Shown here in pieces: positions 1 to 10,233 of a stretch of DNA of 64,000 nucleotides. This stretch comes from Dechloromonas agitata is5 (GTDB lineage: Bacteria > Pseudomonadota > Gammaproteobacteria > Burkholderiales > Rhodocyclaceae). The position numbers and the translations under genes are program-made. The stretch covers positions 2,108,001 through 2,172,000 of the forward strand of contig NZ_KI912532.1 of the NCBI RefSeq assembly GCF_000519045.1, read 5' to 3'. The notes beneath the pieces were generated by a model that was not told the origin of the DNA, ran no database searches, and saw only the letters and a program-made list of their open reading frames with translations. The first letter of the stretch is position 1. Every line of letters starts with the position of its first letter.

Positions 1-1
1 A

Positions 2-970
2 AACCTGTTCTGGCTCGGCCGCTATTCCGAGCGCTTCGACGACAGCGCGCGCATGTTGCGCGTTGCCTTGGGCCGTGTCGTGGTGGCCGGGGGCGGCAAG
101 ACGCCGGCCGTCATCGCGGCCATGGCCCTGGCCCGACATGTCGGGGTTCTGCCCGAGCCGGACGAGGATGATCCGGTCAAGGAGGGCAGCGAGCACGTGC
201 TGCTCGAAGCTATCTACAACCCCGACCAGCCGGGCAGCCTGGCCGGCAACATCCGCAGCCTGATGTGGACGGCGACGCATGTGCGCGAACGGCTGTCGCT
301 CGACCACTGGCATTCGCTGAACCGCCTGCAGCGCGACCAGCAGGCGGCTTTGAAGAAGCATCCGACGTTGACCGAGGCCATCGCCTTCCTCGACCGTGTG
401 CTCGGCGTGTCGTCGTCGCTGACCGGTTTCGCCATGGACAACATGACGCGTGACGACGGCTGGCGTTTCCTGATCATCGGCCGTCGCCTGGAACGCCTGT
501 CCTTTCTGGCGCAGTCCCTCGCCCAGTTCCTGACCATGGAATCGGCAAGCGGCCCCGAGTCTCTCGACTGGCTGTTGGACCTGATGGATTCGATCATCAC
601 CTACCGTTCGCGCTATTCCCGCTCGCCGGAATTGCTGCCGGTCATCGATCTGCTGGTCTTCGACGACAGCAACCCGCACGGCGTGCTGTTCCAGGCCGGC
701 GTGCTGACCCGCTACCTGGAGCGCATGGGCCGCGAACTGGGCGCCGATTTCGATGGCGAACTGGCCGAGGCCATCGAGCGCCTGCGCGCCTTCGATTTGG
801 GAAAGCTGGAGCATCTGCCCTACAGCCGCGGCTTTGCCAGCGCGCCCTGCAGCGAACTGGCCGGCCTGCTGCGTGATCTCCAGACCGCTGCTGGCCAGTT
901 GTCCGATTGGCTGGGCATGCGCTACTTCACCCACGTCGGCGATGTCAGCCGGCAGACGATGGCGCTATGA
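2..970 (+). CDS. alpha-E domain protein (DUF403), 5' end outside window
   Basis: The reading frame is open from base 2, so the gene starts upstream of the window; the first in-frame ATG at 53 is internal. The opening residues NLFWLGRYSERFDD match the start of the alpha-E (DUF403) helical domain, which occurs alone or as the C-terminal half of a fusion to a circularly permuted ATP-grasp domain. About 320 residues are visible and no ATP-grasp part is seen, so which form this is cannot be decided here. The stop codon overlaps the next gene's start (ATGA), indicating translational coupling with the transglutaminase-like gene. Such clusters are common in proteobacteria and are thought to make or modify a peptide, but the substrate is unknown. 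Confidence 0.85.
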   Translation, partial: NLFWLGRYSERFDDSARMLRVALGRVVVAGGGKTPAVIAAMALARHVGVLPEPDEDDPVKEGSEHVLLEAIYNPDQPGSLAGNIRSLMWTATHVRERLSLDHWHSLNRLQRDQQAALKKHPTLTEAIAFLDRVLGVSSSLTGFAMDNMTRDDGWRFLIIGRRLERLSFLAQSLAQFLTMESASGPESLDWLLDLMDSIITYRSRYSRSPELLPVIDLLVFDDSNPHGVLFQAGVLTRYLERMGRELGADFDGELAEAIERLRAFDLGKLEHLPYSRGFASAPCSELAGLLRDLQTAAGQLSDWLGMRYFTHVGDVSRQTMAL

Positions 971-1929
971 CCATGCCCGCCGTCCGTTACCACGTCCTGC
1001 ACGAAACCCGCTACGACTACGGCAGCCCGGTTTCGCTGTCGCAGCAGCAACTGCACCTGTCGCCGCGCATCCTGGCCTGGCAGCAGGTCGAGGAGCAGTG
1101 CGTCGATATCGAGCCAACCCCCAGTTGGCGGCGTGATGGCCTCGATGCGTTCGGCAATCCGGTGACCTGGGTCGCCTTCCATGCGCCGCATGATAGTCTG
1201 CTCATTCGCTCGGTGATGACCATCGCCGTCGAGCCGCACCTGCCAGGCGATCTGAAAAATTCACCGCCCTGGGAGGCGGTGCGCGACCGCCTGGCCTACG
1301 ACGCGACTGACCCGCAGCCGGCCGACCTCGACGCTACCCGCTTCCTGTTCGAAAGCCCGCACGTTCGCATCAAGCACGAACTGGCCGACTACGCCGCCGA
1401 TTGCTTTCCACCCGGCAAGCCGCTCCTGCTCTGCGTTCAAGCCTTGATGGCCAAGATTTTTACGGAATTCACCTTCGATCCGGAGGCGACCACGGTATCC
1501 ACCCCGGTCCTCGACGTGCTCGAAAACAAGCGCGGCGTCTGCCAGGATTTCGCCCACCTGATGATCGCCTGCCTGCGCGCCCTGGGCCTTGCCGCACGCT
1601 ATGTCAGCGGCTACCTGCTGACCCGGCCGCCACCCGGCAAGCCCCGCCTGATCGGCGCCGACGCCTCGCACGCCTGGGTTTCGGTCTATGTGCCGGGCAG
1701 CGAATACGGCTGGGTCGATTTCGACCCGACCAACAACCTGCTGCCCGATACCGAGCACATCACGCTGTCCTTCGGCCGCGATTTTTCCGACATCTCGCCG
1801 CTGCGCGGCATCATCCTCGGCGGGGGCGGGGCCGAGCCGGAAGTGGCGGTGACCGTTTTCCCGATCGAAGAGGAAGACATGCCGAGGGAACTCTTGGCTG
1901 CCATCGAATCACGGAAGGGGGCCGGGTGA
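967..1929 (+). CDS. transglutaminase-like cysteine protease family protein
   Basis: About 320 residues. An N-terminal bacterial transglutaminase-associated region (residues 5-90, beginning YHVLHETRYDYGSPV) precedes a transglutaminase core. The catalytic triad is visible: Cys in KRGVCQDFAHL, His in ASHAWVSVYVPG and Asp in WVDFDPTNN. There is no signal peptide, so it is probably cytoplasmic. The ATG at 967 is preferred over an upstream in-frame codon because it gives a 4-base ATGA overlap with the alpha-E gene and starts exactly at the conserved N-terminus. Family members sit next to ATP-grasp/alpha-E genes and probably act as peptidases or amidases on their product, which is inference. Confidence 0.9.
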   Translation: MTMPAVRYHVLHETRYDYGSPVSLSQQQLHLSPRILAWQQVEEQCVDIEPTPSWRRDGLDAFGNPVTWVAFHAPHDSLLIRSVMTIAVEPHLPGDLKNSPPWEAVRDRLAYDATDPQPADLDATRFLFESPHVRIKHELADYAADCFPPGKPLLLCVQALMAKIFTEFTFDPEATTVSTPVLDVLENKRGVCQDFAHLMIACLRALGLAARYVSGYLLTRPPPGKPRLIGADASHAWVSVYVPGSEYGWVDFDPTNNLLPDTEHITLSFGRDFSDISPLRGIILGGGGAEPEVAVTVFPIEEEDMPRELLAAIESRKGAG

Positions 1930-1944
1930 TGCGGGAGTGCGTTT

Positions 1945-2045
1945 TTCACTGCAGAGGCACAGGGGAACACCGAGGAAGGGCAATGGCCAAAACGGCTTTT
2001 GCTTTTCCTCGTGCATCGCTGCGCCTTCCACACCTCTGCGGCGAA
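1945..2045. repeat. imperfect long palindrome (REP/MITE-like intergenic element)
   Basis: The gap between the transglutaminase and flavoprotein genes consists mostly of two imperfect inverted arms of about 48 bases. The left arm starts TTCACTGCAGAGG at 1945; the reverse complement of the right end reads TTCGCCGCAGAGG. A second matching block, GAGGAAGGGCA against GAGGAAAAGCA, lies further in. No protein-coding signal is evident. It could be a mobile palindromic unit or an mRNA hairpin; no second copy was noticed elsewhere in the window. Confidence 0.55.
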
Positions 2046-2071
2046 GATGTCGTATCACAAAGGCCTCACCC

Positions 2072-3292
2072 ATGAACACACGTATCGCCATCGTCGGCGG
2101 CGGCCCGGCCGGGTTGATGGCCGCCGAGGTGCTGTCGGCGCTTCCCGGCCTGGCGGTCGATCTCTATGACGCCATGCCCTCGGTTGGCCGCAAGTTCCTG
2201 ATGGCCGGCAAGGGCGGCATGAACATCACGCATTCCGAGCCGCTGCCCGATTTCGTCGGCCGCTACGGGGCAGGGGCCGGGCAGGTGGCGCCCTGGTTGG
2301 CAGAATTCAGTCCGACCGCCGTGCGCGACTGGATCCACGGCCTCGGCATCGACACTTTTGTCGGCACTTCGGGGCGCGTCTTTCCGAGCGGGATGAAGGC
2401 GGCGCCGCTGCTGCGTGCCTGGTTGCATCGGCTGCGCAGCCAGGGGGTCCGCTTTCATGTTCGTCACCGCTGGCTGGGCTGGTCCGGTGAGGGGTTGCGC
2501 TTCGCCACACCGGACGGCGAGATCGTTGTCCAGGCAGCTGCCACCCTCCTCGCGCTGGGCGGCGGCAGTTGGGCCAAGCTGGGTTCGGATGGTGCCTGGG
2601 TGCCGGTGCTGTGCGATTCGGGCATTGAGGTGGCGCCGCTCAAGCCGGCCAACTGCGGTTTCGATGTCGCGTGGTCGCCGTTTTTCAGCGAGCGGTTTGC
2701 CGGCCAGCCGGTCAAGCCGGTGGTTGCCACCTGTGCCGGCCAGTCCCGGCAGGGTGAATTCAACATCACCGCCACCGGCATCGAGGGCGGCCTGGTGTAC
2801 GCCTTGTCGGCTCCCCTGCGCGATGCCTTGGCGCACGACGGCCATGCCGCACTCATGCTCGACCTGGCCCCGGGGCGCAGCGTCGAGCGCCTGGCGGCCG
2901 ACCTGGCCCGGCCGCGCGGCCGCGATACGCTGGCCAACCACCTGCGCCGGCGGGCTGGTATCGAAGGTGTCAAGGCTGCCCTGCTGCGCGAATTGTGCCC
3001 GCCGGAAACCCTTGCTGCGCCGGCCTTGCTGGCCGCCGCGATCAAGGCGCTACCGGTGCCGGTCGTCGCAGCCCGTCCGCTCGACGAGGCGATCAGCACC
3101 GCCGGCGGGGTCCGTTTTGCTGCACTGAACGAGGCCCTGATGTTGCGCGGCAAACCGGGCGTTTTCTGTGCCGGCGAGATGGTCGATTGGGAGGCTCCGA
3201 CCGGTGGCTACCTGCTCACCGCCTGCCTGGCCAGTGGCCGGGTGGCGGCTGCCGGGATGCTGCGCTGGCTGGGTGATAGCCGCCTACGCTGA
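2072..3292 (+). CDS. NAD(P)/FAD-dependent oxidoreductase, HI0933-like (TIGR03862 type)
   Basis: A 406-residue flavoprotein. Residues 5-35 form a Rossmann FAD-binding fold with GGGPAGLMAAEVL. The segment GRKFLMAGKGGMNITHSE and the downstream GTSGRVFPSGMKA are family hallmarks, and the C-terminal FAD motif is visible as GVFCAGEMVDWEAPTGGYLL. The substrate is unknown. The frame extends upstream, but that part lies inside the palindromic repeat and does not look like protein, so ATG 2072, directly before the nucleotide-binding strand, was chosen. It is a stand-alone gene, convergent with the large kinase downstream. Confidence 0.88.
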   Translation: MNTRIAIVGGGPAGLMAAEVLSALPGLAVDLYDAMPSVGRKFLMAGKGGMNITHSEPLPDFVGRYGAGAGQVAPWLAEFSPTAVRDWIHGLGIDTFVGTSGRVFPSGMKAAPLLRAWLHRLRSQGVRFHVRHRWLGWSGEGLRFATPDGEIVVQAAATLLALGGGSWAKLGSDGAWVPVLCDSGIEVAPLKPANCGFDVAWSPFFSERFAGQPVKPVVATCAGQSRQGEFNITATGIEGGLVYALSAPLRDALAHDGHAALMLDLAPGRSVERLAADLARPRGRDTLANHLRRRAGIEGVKAALLRELCPPETLAAPALLAAAIKALPVPVVAARPLDEAISTAGGVRFAALNEALMLRGKPGVFCAGEMVDWEAPTGGYLLTACLASGRVAAAGMLRWLGDSRLR

Positions 3293-3462
3293 GTGCTTCG
3301 TTCCCCCTTCCCCCAAACCGTTGGATGGCGGATGAAACGCGAATTTCGTGAATGCCGGAACTGCGTGCCTCCGGGGGCTCGCCGATCACCCCTCACTGTG
3401 CAGCCAGACCCGCGGCACGTTGGCGACCGCGGTGACGATTTGCTACAAGCCGCCTTGGCGGC

Positions 3463-6400
3463 TCAGCCAGCCTGATCAAGCAAGACCAGGGCGTCTTCGA
3501 AAGCGAAGGATGAGACGAGGTTGTCGAATTCGCTGAAGCGCGGGCCGAGCAGTTGCTTCAGCGTCTCGGCATGGACGCGCACGCGTTCCTGGACGCTCAT
3601 GTCGCCGTGCTCGAGTTCGTGCCGGATTTCCTGTAGCAGGGCCCGGGCCGCCGTCACATCAATGGCGATGGCCGGTGGCTGGGCGTTTTCCTGGATGGCG
3701 GCGAGCTGGCTGTGCAGGGCGTGGTAGGCCTCTTCGGCGCGGTCGATCAGGGGCTGCAGCGCGGCGGTCGGCTCGCCGTCGAGAATGGCCAGTTCAAGGG
3801 TGATTGCGGCCTGGTTGATGAAGGTCGCGCCGAGGGTGGCCGAGACGCCTTTCAGCGAATGGGCGATACGACGCGCTTCGTCGCGGTTGTTGTCGGCCAG
3901 TGTGCGGCGAATGAGGTCGAAGTCGCCATTGTGCGTTTCAGCGAACTTGGCGAGCAGGCGGAGGTAGGTATCCACCTTGCCGCGCACCGCATGCATGCCG
4001 GCGCTGCTGTCCAGCCCGGTGATGTTGTCGAGGACGCTGATGCGCGCCTGCTCGCCTTCCGACGCCTGGGGCTCCCGGCGCAGGGGCAGCCAGCGGGCCA
4101 GCGTGGCGTACAGGATGTCGGGTGATACCGGCTTGGAAATATGGTCGTTCATGCCGGCCGCCATGCAGGCCTGGCGGTCCTCATCGAAGGCGTTGGCTGT
4201 CATGGCCAGGATCGGCACCCGGTTCCAGCCGGGCAGGGTGCGCAGTTGCCGGGTAGCCTCGATGCCGTCCATGACCGGCATCTGCATGTCCATCAGGACC
4301 AGGTCGTAGCGTTGCTGGCGGGCCAGCTCGAGCGCTTCGCCGCCATGACGGGCGAGATCGACCTTGAGGCCGGCACCCTGCAGCAGGTCGCAGGCGACTT
4401 CGGCATTGATCGGGTTGTCCTCGGCGAGCAGCACCCGGGCACCCTGGCGGTGGTGGGCCGGTGGCAGGCGGACGGCATGGGCTTGGGGCGTGGCGCTGGC
4501 CACCTTGAGCCGGGCGGTGAACCAGAACGTGCTGCCCTGGCCTGGCGTGCTGTCGACGCCGATTTCCCCCTGCATGGCCTTGGCCAGCCTCTGGCTGATC
4601 GCCAGGCCGAGCCCGGTGCCGCCGTAGCGCCGGGTGGTCGAGCTGTCGCCCTGCTCGAAGGGGATGAACAGGCGGGGAATGTTGGCCGCCGGAATGCCGA
4701 CCCCGGTATCGCTCACCGTGCAGCGAATGGTGATGCTGTTCTCATCGTGGGCCAGCAGTTGGGTATGCAGGTCGATCTGGCCGCGCTCGGTGAACTTGAC
4801 GGCGTTGGACAGGAAGTTGAGCAGAATCTGCTGAATGCGCATCGGGTCGCCGCGCAAGGTGTCCGGGATGGCCGGGTCGAAATGCCAGCGTACCGGCAGG
4901 CGCTTGGCCTCGGCGCGGGTGGCGACCAGTTCGCAGGCCGCCTGGCAGGTCTTGACGAGCGAGAAGTCGGTATCTTCGAGTTGCAGCTTGTCGGCCTCGA
5001 TTTTCGAAATGTCGAGGATGTCGTTGATGATCGACAGCAGGTGATGTGCCGCATCGCCGACTTTCTGCAGGCGCTTCTGTTGTTCGGGGTCGCCGGCGTG
5101 GCGCTGGGCGAGGTGGGTGAGGCCGATGATGGCATTCATCGGCGTCCGGATTTCGTGGCTCATGTTGGCCAGGAAGGTGCTCTTCGCCCGGCTGGCCGAT
5201 TCCGCCTCTTCCTTGGCGCGCATCAATTGCACGGTACGTTCGTCGACCAGTTGCTCGAGATGGTGGCGATAGTGTTCCAGTTCCTTCTGGATGCGCTTCT
5301 TCTCGGTGATGTCTTCCTTGATGCCGAGGTAGTGGGTGACCCGCCCGTCCGGCTGGCGGACCGGGGAGATGATCGCCAGTTCCTCGTAGATCGTGCCGTC
5401 CTTGCGCTGGTTGATGAACTCACCTTGCCAGATCTCGCCGCGCGCCAGGGTTTGCCAGAGGTTGTCGTAATTGCCGCTCAGGGTCCGGCCGGATTTCAGG
5501 ATACGCGGGTTCTTGCCGACCGCCTCGGCCAGCGTGTAGCCCGTGTTGCGCATGAAAGCCGCATTGACGTACTCGATCTCCGGCACGGTATTGGTGATGA
5601 CGATGCTGTGCGGGCTTTGCTCGATGGCCAGCGACAGCTTGCGCAACTGTTCTTCGGCCGTCCGGCGCTCGGTGATGTCCTGAACGGTACCGACTGCTGA
5701 TATGGCCCGGCCATCCTGGTCGAAGCGGATATGCGCCCGCTCGCGCACCCAGCGCGTCGCTTCGCCGACCACGATGCGATGCTCGCTGTCGTAGGGCTTG
5801 CCGCCGAGGGCGGCCTGCCAGTCAGCCAGCACCCGCTCACGGTCCTCCGGATGGATGCAGGCGATGAAGTCGGCGATACGCAATGCTTCGCCGTGCGGCC
5901 GGCCGAAGATGCGATAGACCTCGTCGCTCCACTCCAGTTTGTCGTGGCCGATGTCCAGCGTCCAGCTGCCGAGGTGCGCGATGGCCTGTGCCTCACTGAG
6001 CGCTGCGGCGCTCTGACTCAGTTTTTCCTCGAACAGCTTGCGTTCGGTGATGTCCTGGCTGGTGCCGAACAGGCGGCTGACCCGGCCGTCCGGGCCGATC
6101 TCCAGCTGGCCGGCGGTGCGCACCCAGCGCACTTCGCCGTCGTCGCGCCGGATGATGCGGTAGTCGCTGTCGAAAGGCTGGCGACCGCGGAAAACGTGGT
6201 CGCGCGAATAGGCAGCGGTGCGCTCGCGGTCTTCGGGATGCACCACGGCCAGCCAGCTCTGCGTATCCATGAGTTCGCCAGGCGGTACGCCGAGGATTTC
6301 GTTGTGCGTCGGCGAGCCGGTCAGGGTATCGGTGACCGCATCGAAGGTGAAATGCCCGATGCGCGCCAGGCGCTGGGCCTCGAGCAGCATCGCCTCGTTG

Positions 6401-8139
6401 CGAGCCAGAATCTGGCGGGAGCGCAGCATGCTCATGCCGACGGCGATCTCGCCGGCCAGGTTGCCGAGAAGGGCGATTTCCTCGTCGTCGAAAGCGTCCT
6501 CGGCGGTCGAGTAGAGATTCATCACGCCGATCACGCCGCCGTCGGCATGCAGCGGCAACGCCATGGTCGACCGGAAGCCACACCGCCTGGCGGCGGCCAG
6601 CCAGGGAGCGAAGCTGGCATCGCACTCGATGTCGCGCACGATGCTCGGTACGCCGGAACGCACGGCCCGGCCGCTCGGCCCGCGGCCATGCGGTTCGTCA
6701 GCCCAGGTGACGGTGAGGCCGCGCAGGTAGTCATCGGCCATCCCGGAGTAGGCGACCGGCGGGATGCGTTTTTCGGCATCGTGCTGCACGTTGCCGACCC
6801 AGGCCATGCGGTAGCCGCCGATTTCGACGATCACCGTGCATACCTCGGTCAGCATGGAGGGCTCGTCGGTATGCCGGACGAGCGCCTGCGCGATACCGTT
6901 CATCAGGCGCAGGGCCCGGTTCTGGCGGTTGATCTGGCGGCGGTCTTCCTGACGGGCGGTGATGTCGTTCATGACGCCGGCCCGGATGCGCGGACTGCCG
7001 TCGGCCTTGCGCTCGGTGACACAGCGGTGGTCTTCGATCCAGATCCAGTGCCCGTCCGCGTGGCGGATACGGTATTCGAGGCGCTGCGCGGGGGTTTCCG
7101 CCTTCTGTTCGCGTTCGAGGGCGGCACCCAGCAGGGCTCGGTCGTCTGGATGCACGCGGTCGACCCAGTCCTGCAGCGAGCGCGGGGCCGCCTCGGCCGG
7201 GCAGCCCAGGATGCGCAGAACCCCCTCGCTCAGCGTGTGGCGGTCGGTGTCGTAGGAATATTCCCAGCTGCCGGCGCCCCCGATGTCGAGTGCCAGCTTG
7301 AGGTGGGTTTCCAGGCGCAGGCGGTCGCGTTCGAGCTGGACGCTTTGCAGGGCGTTTTCCAGACGCTCAATGGCCAGTTGCTCGAACAGCCGGCGCTGGC
7401 TGATCACCCCGGCGACCCGTCCGTCGGTATCGACGACGACCATGTGGCGCAGGCGGAAGCGATTCATCACCTCGAGTGCGCCGGTCACCGAGGTATCGAG
7501 CGGCACGCTGCGCAGCGTGGCGGTCATCGCCTGGCCGAGCGGTATGTCGTGCGGCTCGGCGAAACGGTCGAGCAGGCGCGGCACGTCGCGCTCGGTCAGG
7601 ATGCCGAGCGGGCGGTCGCCTTCGCTGACAATCAGGTAATCGGCGCCATCTTCCAGCATGCGCGCGATGGCCTCGTCGAGCCGGGCATCCGGCGCCAGGT
7701 GCGGGATCTTGCGATCCATGATGCCTTCCAGGGTGCGCAAGTGGCGGAAGGCGGCGCTGCCGAGGTGCAGCCGGAAATCGGTATCGCTGACGATGCCGGT
7801 CAGCCGGCCTGCGCCATCGGTGATGACGAGGTGGCGGATTCCCTTTTCCTCGACCAGCTGCCGGGCACTGAGCAGGTCGAGGTCGGCGGGCGCGGTGATC
7901 AGCGGTGCCGACATGATTGCCTCGACGGGCGTGTCGCCCCGCCGGCGGTCATGCAGCGCGCGGACGATGTTCGTTTCGGTCAGGATGCCGAGTGGCTTGC
8001 CATCGGCGACGACGAGCAGGCTGGAGATGTGCTCGCCGGCCATCAGCCGTGCCGCGTCGCGCAGCGTGGCGCCCGGTGGCAGGCTGCGCACCTCGCGGGT
8101 CATGATCTTGCCGAGGGGGGCGGTGGTCGACATGGGCAT
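3463..8139 (-). CDS. giant hybrid sensor kinase: 4 CBS, 4 PAS, GAF, HisKA, HATPase, REC, Hpt
   Basis: About 1558 residues with no membrane segment, so a cytoplasmic sensor. Order: two CBS pairs (about 8-128 and 138-258), PAS (288-398), GAF (410-570), three more PAS (586-700, 712-828, 834-948), HisKA with [14 protein letters not shown] (His near 995), HATPase with SDTGVGIP and GGTGLGLAI, receiver with [11 protein letters not shown] (Asp near 1284) and Hpt with AHSLKG (His near 1427). All phosphorelay residues are present. CBS pairs usually bind adenosine nucleotides, so energy state may be an input (inference). It follows an HD-GYP regulator by about 40 bases on the same strand and probably shares its operon. 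ATG 8139 (MPMSTT) and ATG 8133 (MSTT) are both possible; residues upstream of them are low-complexity and not conserved-looking. Confidence 0.92.
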   Translation of the reverse strand: MPMSTTAPLGKIMTREVRSLPPGATLRDAARLMAGEHISSLLVVADGKPLGILTETNIVRALHDRRRGDTPVEAIMSAPLITAPADLDLLSARQLVEEKGIRHLVITDGAGRLTGIVSDTDFRLHLGSAAFRHLRTLEGIMDRKIPHLAPDARLDEAIARMLEDGADYLIVSEGDRPLGILTERDVPRLLDRFAEPHDIPLGQAMTATLRSVPLDTSVTGALEVMNRFRLRHMVVVDTDGRVAGVISQRRLFEQLAIERLENALQSVQLERDRLRLETHLKLALDIGGAGSWEYSYDTDRHTLSEGVLRILGCPAEAAPRSLQDWVDRVHPDDRALLGAALEREQKAETPAQRLEYRIRHADGHWIWIEDHRCVTERKADGSPRIRAGVMNDITARQEDRRQINRQNRALRLMNGIAQALVRHTDEPSMLTEVCTVIVEIGGYRMAWVGNVQHDAEKRIPPVAYSGMADDYLRGLTVTWADEPHGRGPSGRAVRSGVPSIVRDIECDASFAPWLAAARRCGFRSTMALPLHADGGVIGVMNLYSTAEDAFDDEEIALLGNLAGEIAVGMSMLRSRQILARNEAMLLEAQRLARIGHFTFDAVTDTLTGSPTHNEILGVPPGELMDTQSWLAVVHPEDRERTAAYSRDHVFRGRQPFDSDYRIIRRDDGEVRWVRTAGQLEIGPDGRVSRLFGTSQDITERKLFEEKLSQSAAALSEAQAIAHLGSWTLDIGHDKLEWSDEVYRIFGRPHGEALRIADFIACIHPEDRERVLADWQAALGGKPYDSEHRIVVGEATRWVRERAHIRFDQDGRAISAVGTVQDITERRTAEEQLRKLSLAIEQSPHSIVITNTVPEIEYVNAAFMRNTGYTLAEAVGKNPRILKSGRTLSGNYDNLWQTLARGEIWQGEFINQRKDGTIYEELAIISPVRQPDGRVTHYLGIKEDITEKKRIQKELEHYRHHLEQLVDERTVQLMRAKEEAESASRAKSTFLANMSHEIRTPMNAIIGLTHLAQRHAGDPEQQKRLQKVGDAAHHLLSIINDILDISKIEADKLQLEDTDFSLVKTCQAACELVATRAEAKRLPVRWHFDPAIPDTLRGDPMRIQQILLNFLSNAVKFTERGQIDLHTQLLAHDENSITIRCTVSDTGVGIPAANIPRLFIPFEQGDSSTTRRYGGTGLGLAISQRLAKAMQGEIGVDSTPGQGSTFWFTARLKVASATPQAHAVRLPPAHHRQGARVLLAEDNPINAEVACDLLQGAGLKVDLARHGGEALELARQQRYDLVLMDMQMPVMDGIEATRQLRTLPGWNRVPILAMTANAFDEDRQACMAAGMNDHISKPVSPDILYATLARWLPLRREPQASEGEQARISVLDNITGLDSSAGMHAVRGKVDTYLRLLAKFAETHNGDFDLIRRTLADNNRDEARRIAHSLKGVSATLGATFINQAAITLELAILDGEPTAALQPLIDRAEEAYHALHSQLAAIQENAQPPAIAIDVTAARALLQEIRHELEHGDMSVQERVRVHAETLKQLLGPRFSEFDNLVSSFAFEDALVLLDQAG

Positions 8140-8176
8140 CAGGCTTCGGGGGGAGCAGGTTCGGGGAGACGATACC

Positions 8177-9262
8177 CTACTCGGCGTAGGTGCGGGCGAT
8201 GGTTTTGAAGGTTTCGATATCGTGGACGAAGGCATCGACGACGTCCGGATCGAAATGCTGGCCGCGGCTGTCGACGATGATGCGGTAGGCGTCGTCGAAG
8301 GAGAAGGCGGGCTTGTAGATGCGCTTGCAGGTCAGCGCGTCGAAAACGTCGGCCAGCGCCATCAGGCGGGCGGCAATCGGGATGTCGTCGCCAGCCAGGC
8401 CATCCGGGTAACCGCTGCCATCCCATTTTTCGTGGTGCGAACGGGCGATCAGCTTGGCGATGGCGAGGAAGCCGACCGGCTTCTCGGCATCGGCTTCGGC
8501 CTGGGCGATGGCGTTGCAGCCGAGCTCAGCGTGGGTTTTCATGATCTCCCACTCGTCCGGCGTGAGTTTGCCCGGCTTGAGCAGGACATGGTCGGGAATG
8601 CCAACCTTGCCGATATCGTGCAACGGAGCGGACTGGACAAGGGCGTCGATGGTCTTCTGGTCGAGGTAGTGGCTGAAGCGCGGGTGATCGGCCAGGCGCC
8701 TGGCCAGGGTGAGCACGTATTCCTGGGTGCGGCGCAGGTGCTTGCCGGTTTCCGGATCGCGCGTTTCGGCCAGGCGGGCCAGGGCGTGGATGCTGACCTG
8801 CTGGATCAGCTGGTTCTCGTGCATGCGGCGGGCGACCTCGGCCTCGAGGAAGGCGTTCTGGTCGCTCAGCAGGTCGCGCGCCGCCTTCAGTTCGAGCTGG
8901 GTGCGAACCCGGGCCAGCACGATGCTGGGGCGGATCGGCTTGGTGATGTAATCGACGGCGCCCATGTCGAGGCCGCGTTCCTCGTCGGCCGTCCCATCCA
9001 TGGCGGTGACGAAGATGACCGGAATCCGGCGTGTGTGCTCCGCAGCCTTGAGTTCGGCCAGCACCTGGTAACCGTCCATCTCCGGCATCATCACATCGAG
9101 CAGGATGAGGTCCGGGGTCGGCGTACCCCTGGCAATCTGCAGGGCGCGGCGCCCGGAATTGGCGGCCCGCACGCGGAAATAGGGTTGCAGCGATTCGCCC
9201 AGAACGCTGAGGTTCTCGGGCGTGTCATCGACGATTAGCAGGGTCGGTTGGCGGTCATCCAT
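8177..9262 (-). CDS. response regulator with HD-GYP output domain
   Basis: 361 residues. An N-terminal receiver (about 6-125) contains [10 protein letters not shown] and the phospho-acceptor segment [14 protein letters not shown] coiled linker leads to an HD-GYP domain (about 150-345) with [24 protein letters not shown] and [12 protein letters not shown], the metal ligands expected for a cyclic-di-GMP phosphodiesterase. It therefore probably lowers c-di-GMP when phosphorylated. The giant CBS/PAS hybrid kinase lies immediately downstream on the same strand and is the likely partner. A second gene of the same architecture is at 52202-53338, also followed by a hybrid kinase. Confidence 0.93.
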   Translation of the reverse strand: MDDRQPTLLIVDDTPENLSVLGESLQPYFRVRAANSGRRALQIARGTPTPDLILLDVMMPEMDGYQVLAELKAAEHTRRIPVIFVTAMDGTADEERGLDMGAVDYITKPIRPSIVLARVRTQLELKAARDLLSDQNAFLEAEVARRMHENQLIQQVSIHALARLAETRDPETGKHLRRTQEYVLTLARRLADHPRFSHYLDQKTIDALVQSAPLHDIGKVGIPDHVLLKPGKLTPDEWEIMKTHAELGCNAIAQAEADAEKPVGFLAIAKLIARSHHEKWDGSGYPDGLAGDDIPIAARLMALADVFDALTCKRIYKPAFSFDDAYRIIVDSRGQHFDPDVVDAFVHDIETFKTIARTYAE

Positions 9263-9366
9263 GGATATCGGTCAATCGCCCGTCAGTGGCGAAATTGCGA
9301 GAATTATCACTGCCTGGCAGGAATATTGCCAACTTCGCATTTTGACGATGCCAGCAGGATGCCCGG

Positions 9367-10233
9367 TCAGCTGCCGTTGTGCAGGCCGACGATGCGTTGG
9401 TAGATTGCGAAACGCCCGGCGTCGATCCGGCCTTCGGCCAGCGCGGCAGTCAGTGCGCAGCCCGGTTCGCGATGATGCCGGCAGTCGCGGAAGCGGCACT
9501 GACCGAGGTAGGGGCGGAATTCGCGGAAGGCCAGTTCGATTTCCTGGCGATCGAGATGGCCGAGGCCGAATTCCTGCAGGCCGGGCGAATCGATCAGGTC
9601 GCTCGTGGTGTCGAGATGGTAGAGCGTGGCGTGCGTCGTCGTGTGCTTGCCGGAGTCGAGCGCCTGCGAGATTTCACGGGTCGCCGCCTGGGCTTCGGGG
9701 ATCAGCGCATTGACCAGCGTCGATTTGCCCATGCCCGACTGGCCGACCAGCACGCTGGTCTTGCCGACCAGCCAGGGGCGAAGATCTTCGGCATGATCGC
9801 GGGCCGAGAGTTCGATGACGCGATAGCCAAGCCCGGCGAGGACGGCCAGCCGCTGGCGGGCAGCGGGCAGCTTGTCGGCCAGGTCGCACTTGTTGAGCAC
9901 GATCAGCGGCTCGATTTCCTCGCTCTCGGCGGCGAGCAGGGCGCGCGTCACCAGTTCGTCGGAAAAGCCCGGTTCGGTGGCGACGACGATCAGGATCTGA
10001 TCGACGTTGGCAGCGATCAGCTTCTGGCGGATTTCGTTGGAGCGGTAGAGCAGGCTGGTGCGCGGCTGGATCGCCTCGACGACCCCCTGGTCGTCCGAGG
10101 TGCGCTGGATATCGACCCGGTCGCCGCAGGCGATCTCGCTTTTCTTGCCGCGCGGGAAGCAGGAGAGCCGGCTGCCATCGGCCAGTTCGACGACATATTG
10201 CCGGCCGTGGGCGGCGATGACGCGGCCGTCCAT
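9367..10233 (-). CDS. rsgA: ribosome small subunit-dependent GTPase A
   Basis: 288 residues. RsgA is a circularly permuted GTPase that helps mature the 30S subunit. An N-terminal OB fold (residues 1-60) is followed by the G domain in permuted order: G4 motif NKCDLAD appears before the P-loop GQSGMGKSTLVNAL, and a C-terminal zinc knuckle C-x-FRDCRHHREPGC is present. ATG 10233 starts at the conserved OB strand; the open frame continues far upstream inside the M48 gene and was rejected. The start shares one base with the M48 stop codon (TGATG), so the two are translationally coupled. Confidence 0.96.
   Translation of the reverse strand: MDGRVIAAHGRQYVVELADGSRLSCFPRGKKSEIACGDRVDIQRTSDDQGVVEAIQPRTSLLYRSNEIRQKLIAANVDQILIVVATEPGFSDELVTRALLAAESEEIEPLIVLNKCDLADKLPAARQRLAVLAGLGYRVIELSARDHAEDLRPWLVGKTSVLVGQSGMGKSTLVNALIPEAQAATREISQALDSGKHTTTHATLYHLDTTSDLIDSPGLQEFGLGHLDRQEIELAFREFRPYLGQCRFRDCRHHREPGCALTAALAEGRIDAGRFAIYQRIVGLHNGS

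Noticed and set aside
2066..2941. 291-residue minus-strand frame over the flavoprotein
   Set aside because: Shadow of the FAD protein; no ribosome-binding site and no family match.
3293..3462. Possible small gene in the gap between the flavoprotein and the CBS/PAS kinase
   Set aside because: The short frames lack initiation signals and recognised sequence; nothing supported is seen there.
3448..3463. Hairpin AGCCGCC-TT-GGCGGCT at the end of the CBS/PAS kinase gene as a terminator
   Set aside because: It has a 2-base loop, overlaps the stop codon and lacks a T tract in either direction.
5731..8208. 825-residue open frame on the plus strand opposite the CBS/PAS kinase
   Set aside because: It is the mirror of a well-supported kinase gene, has no recognisable domain or start signal, and results from the high-GC codon pattern.
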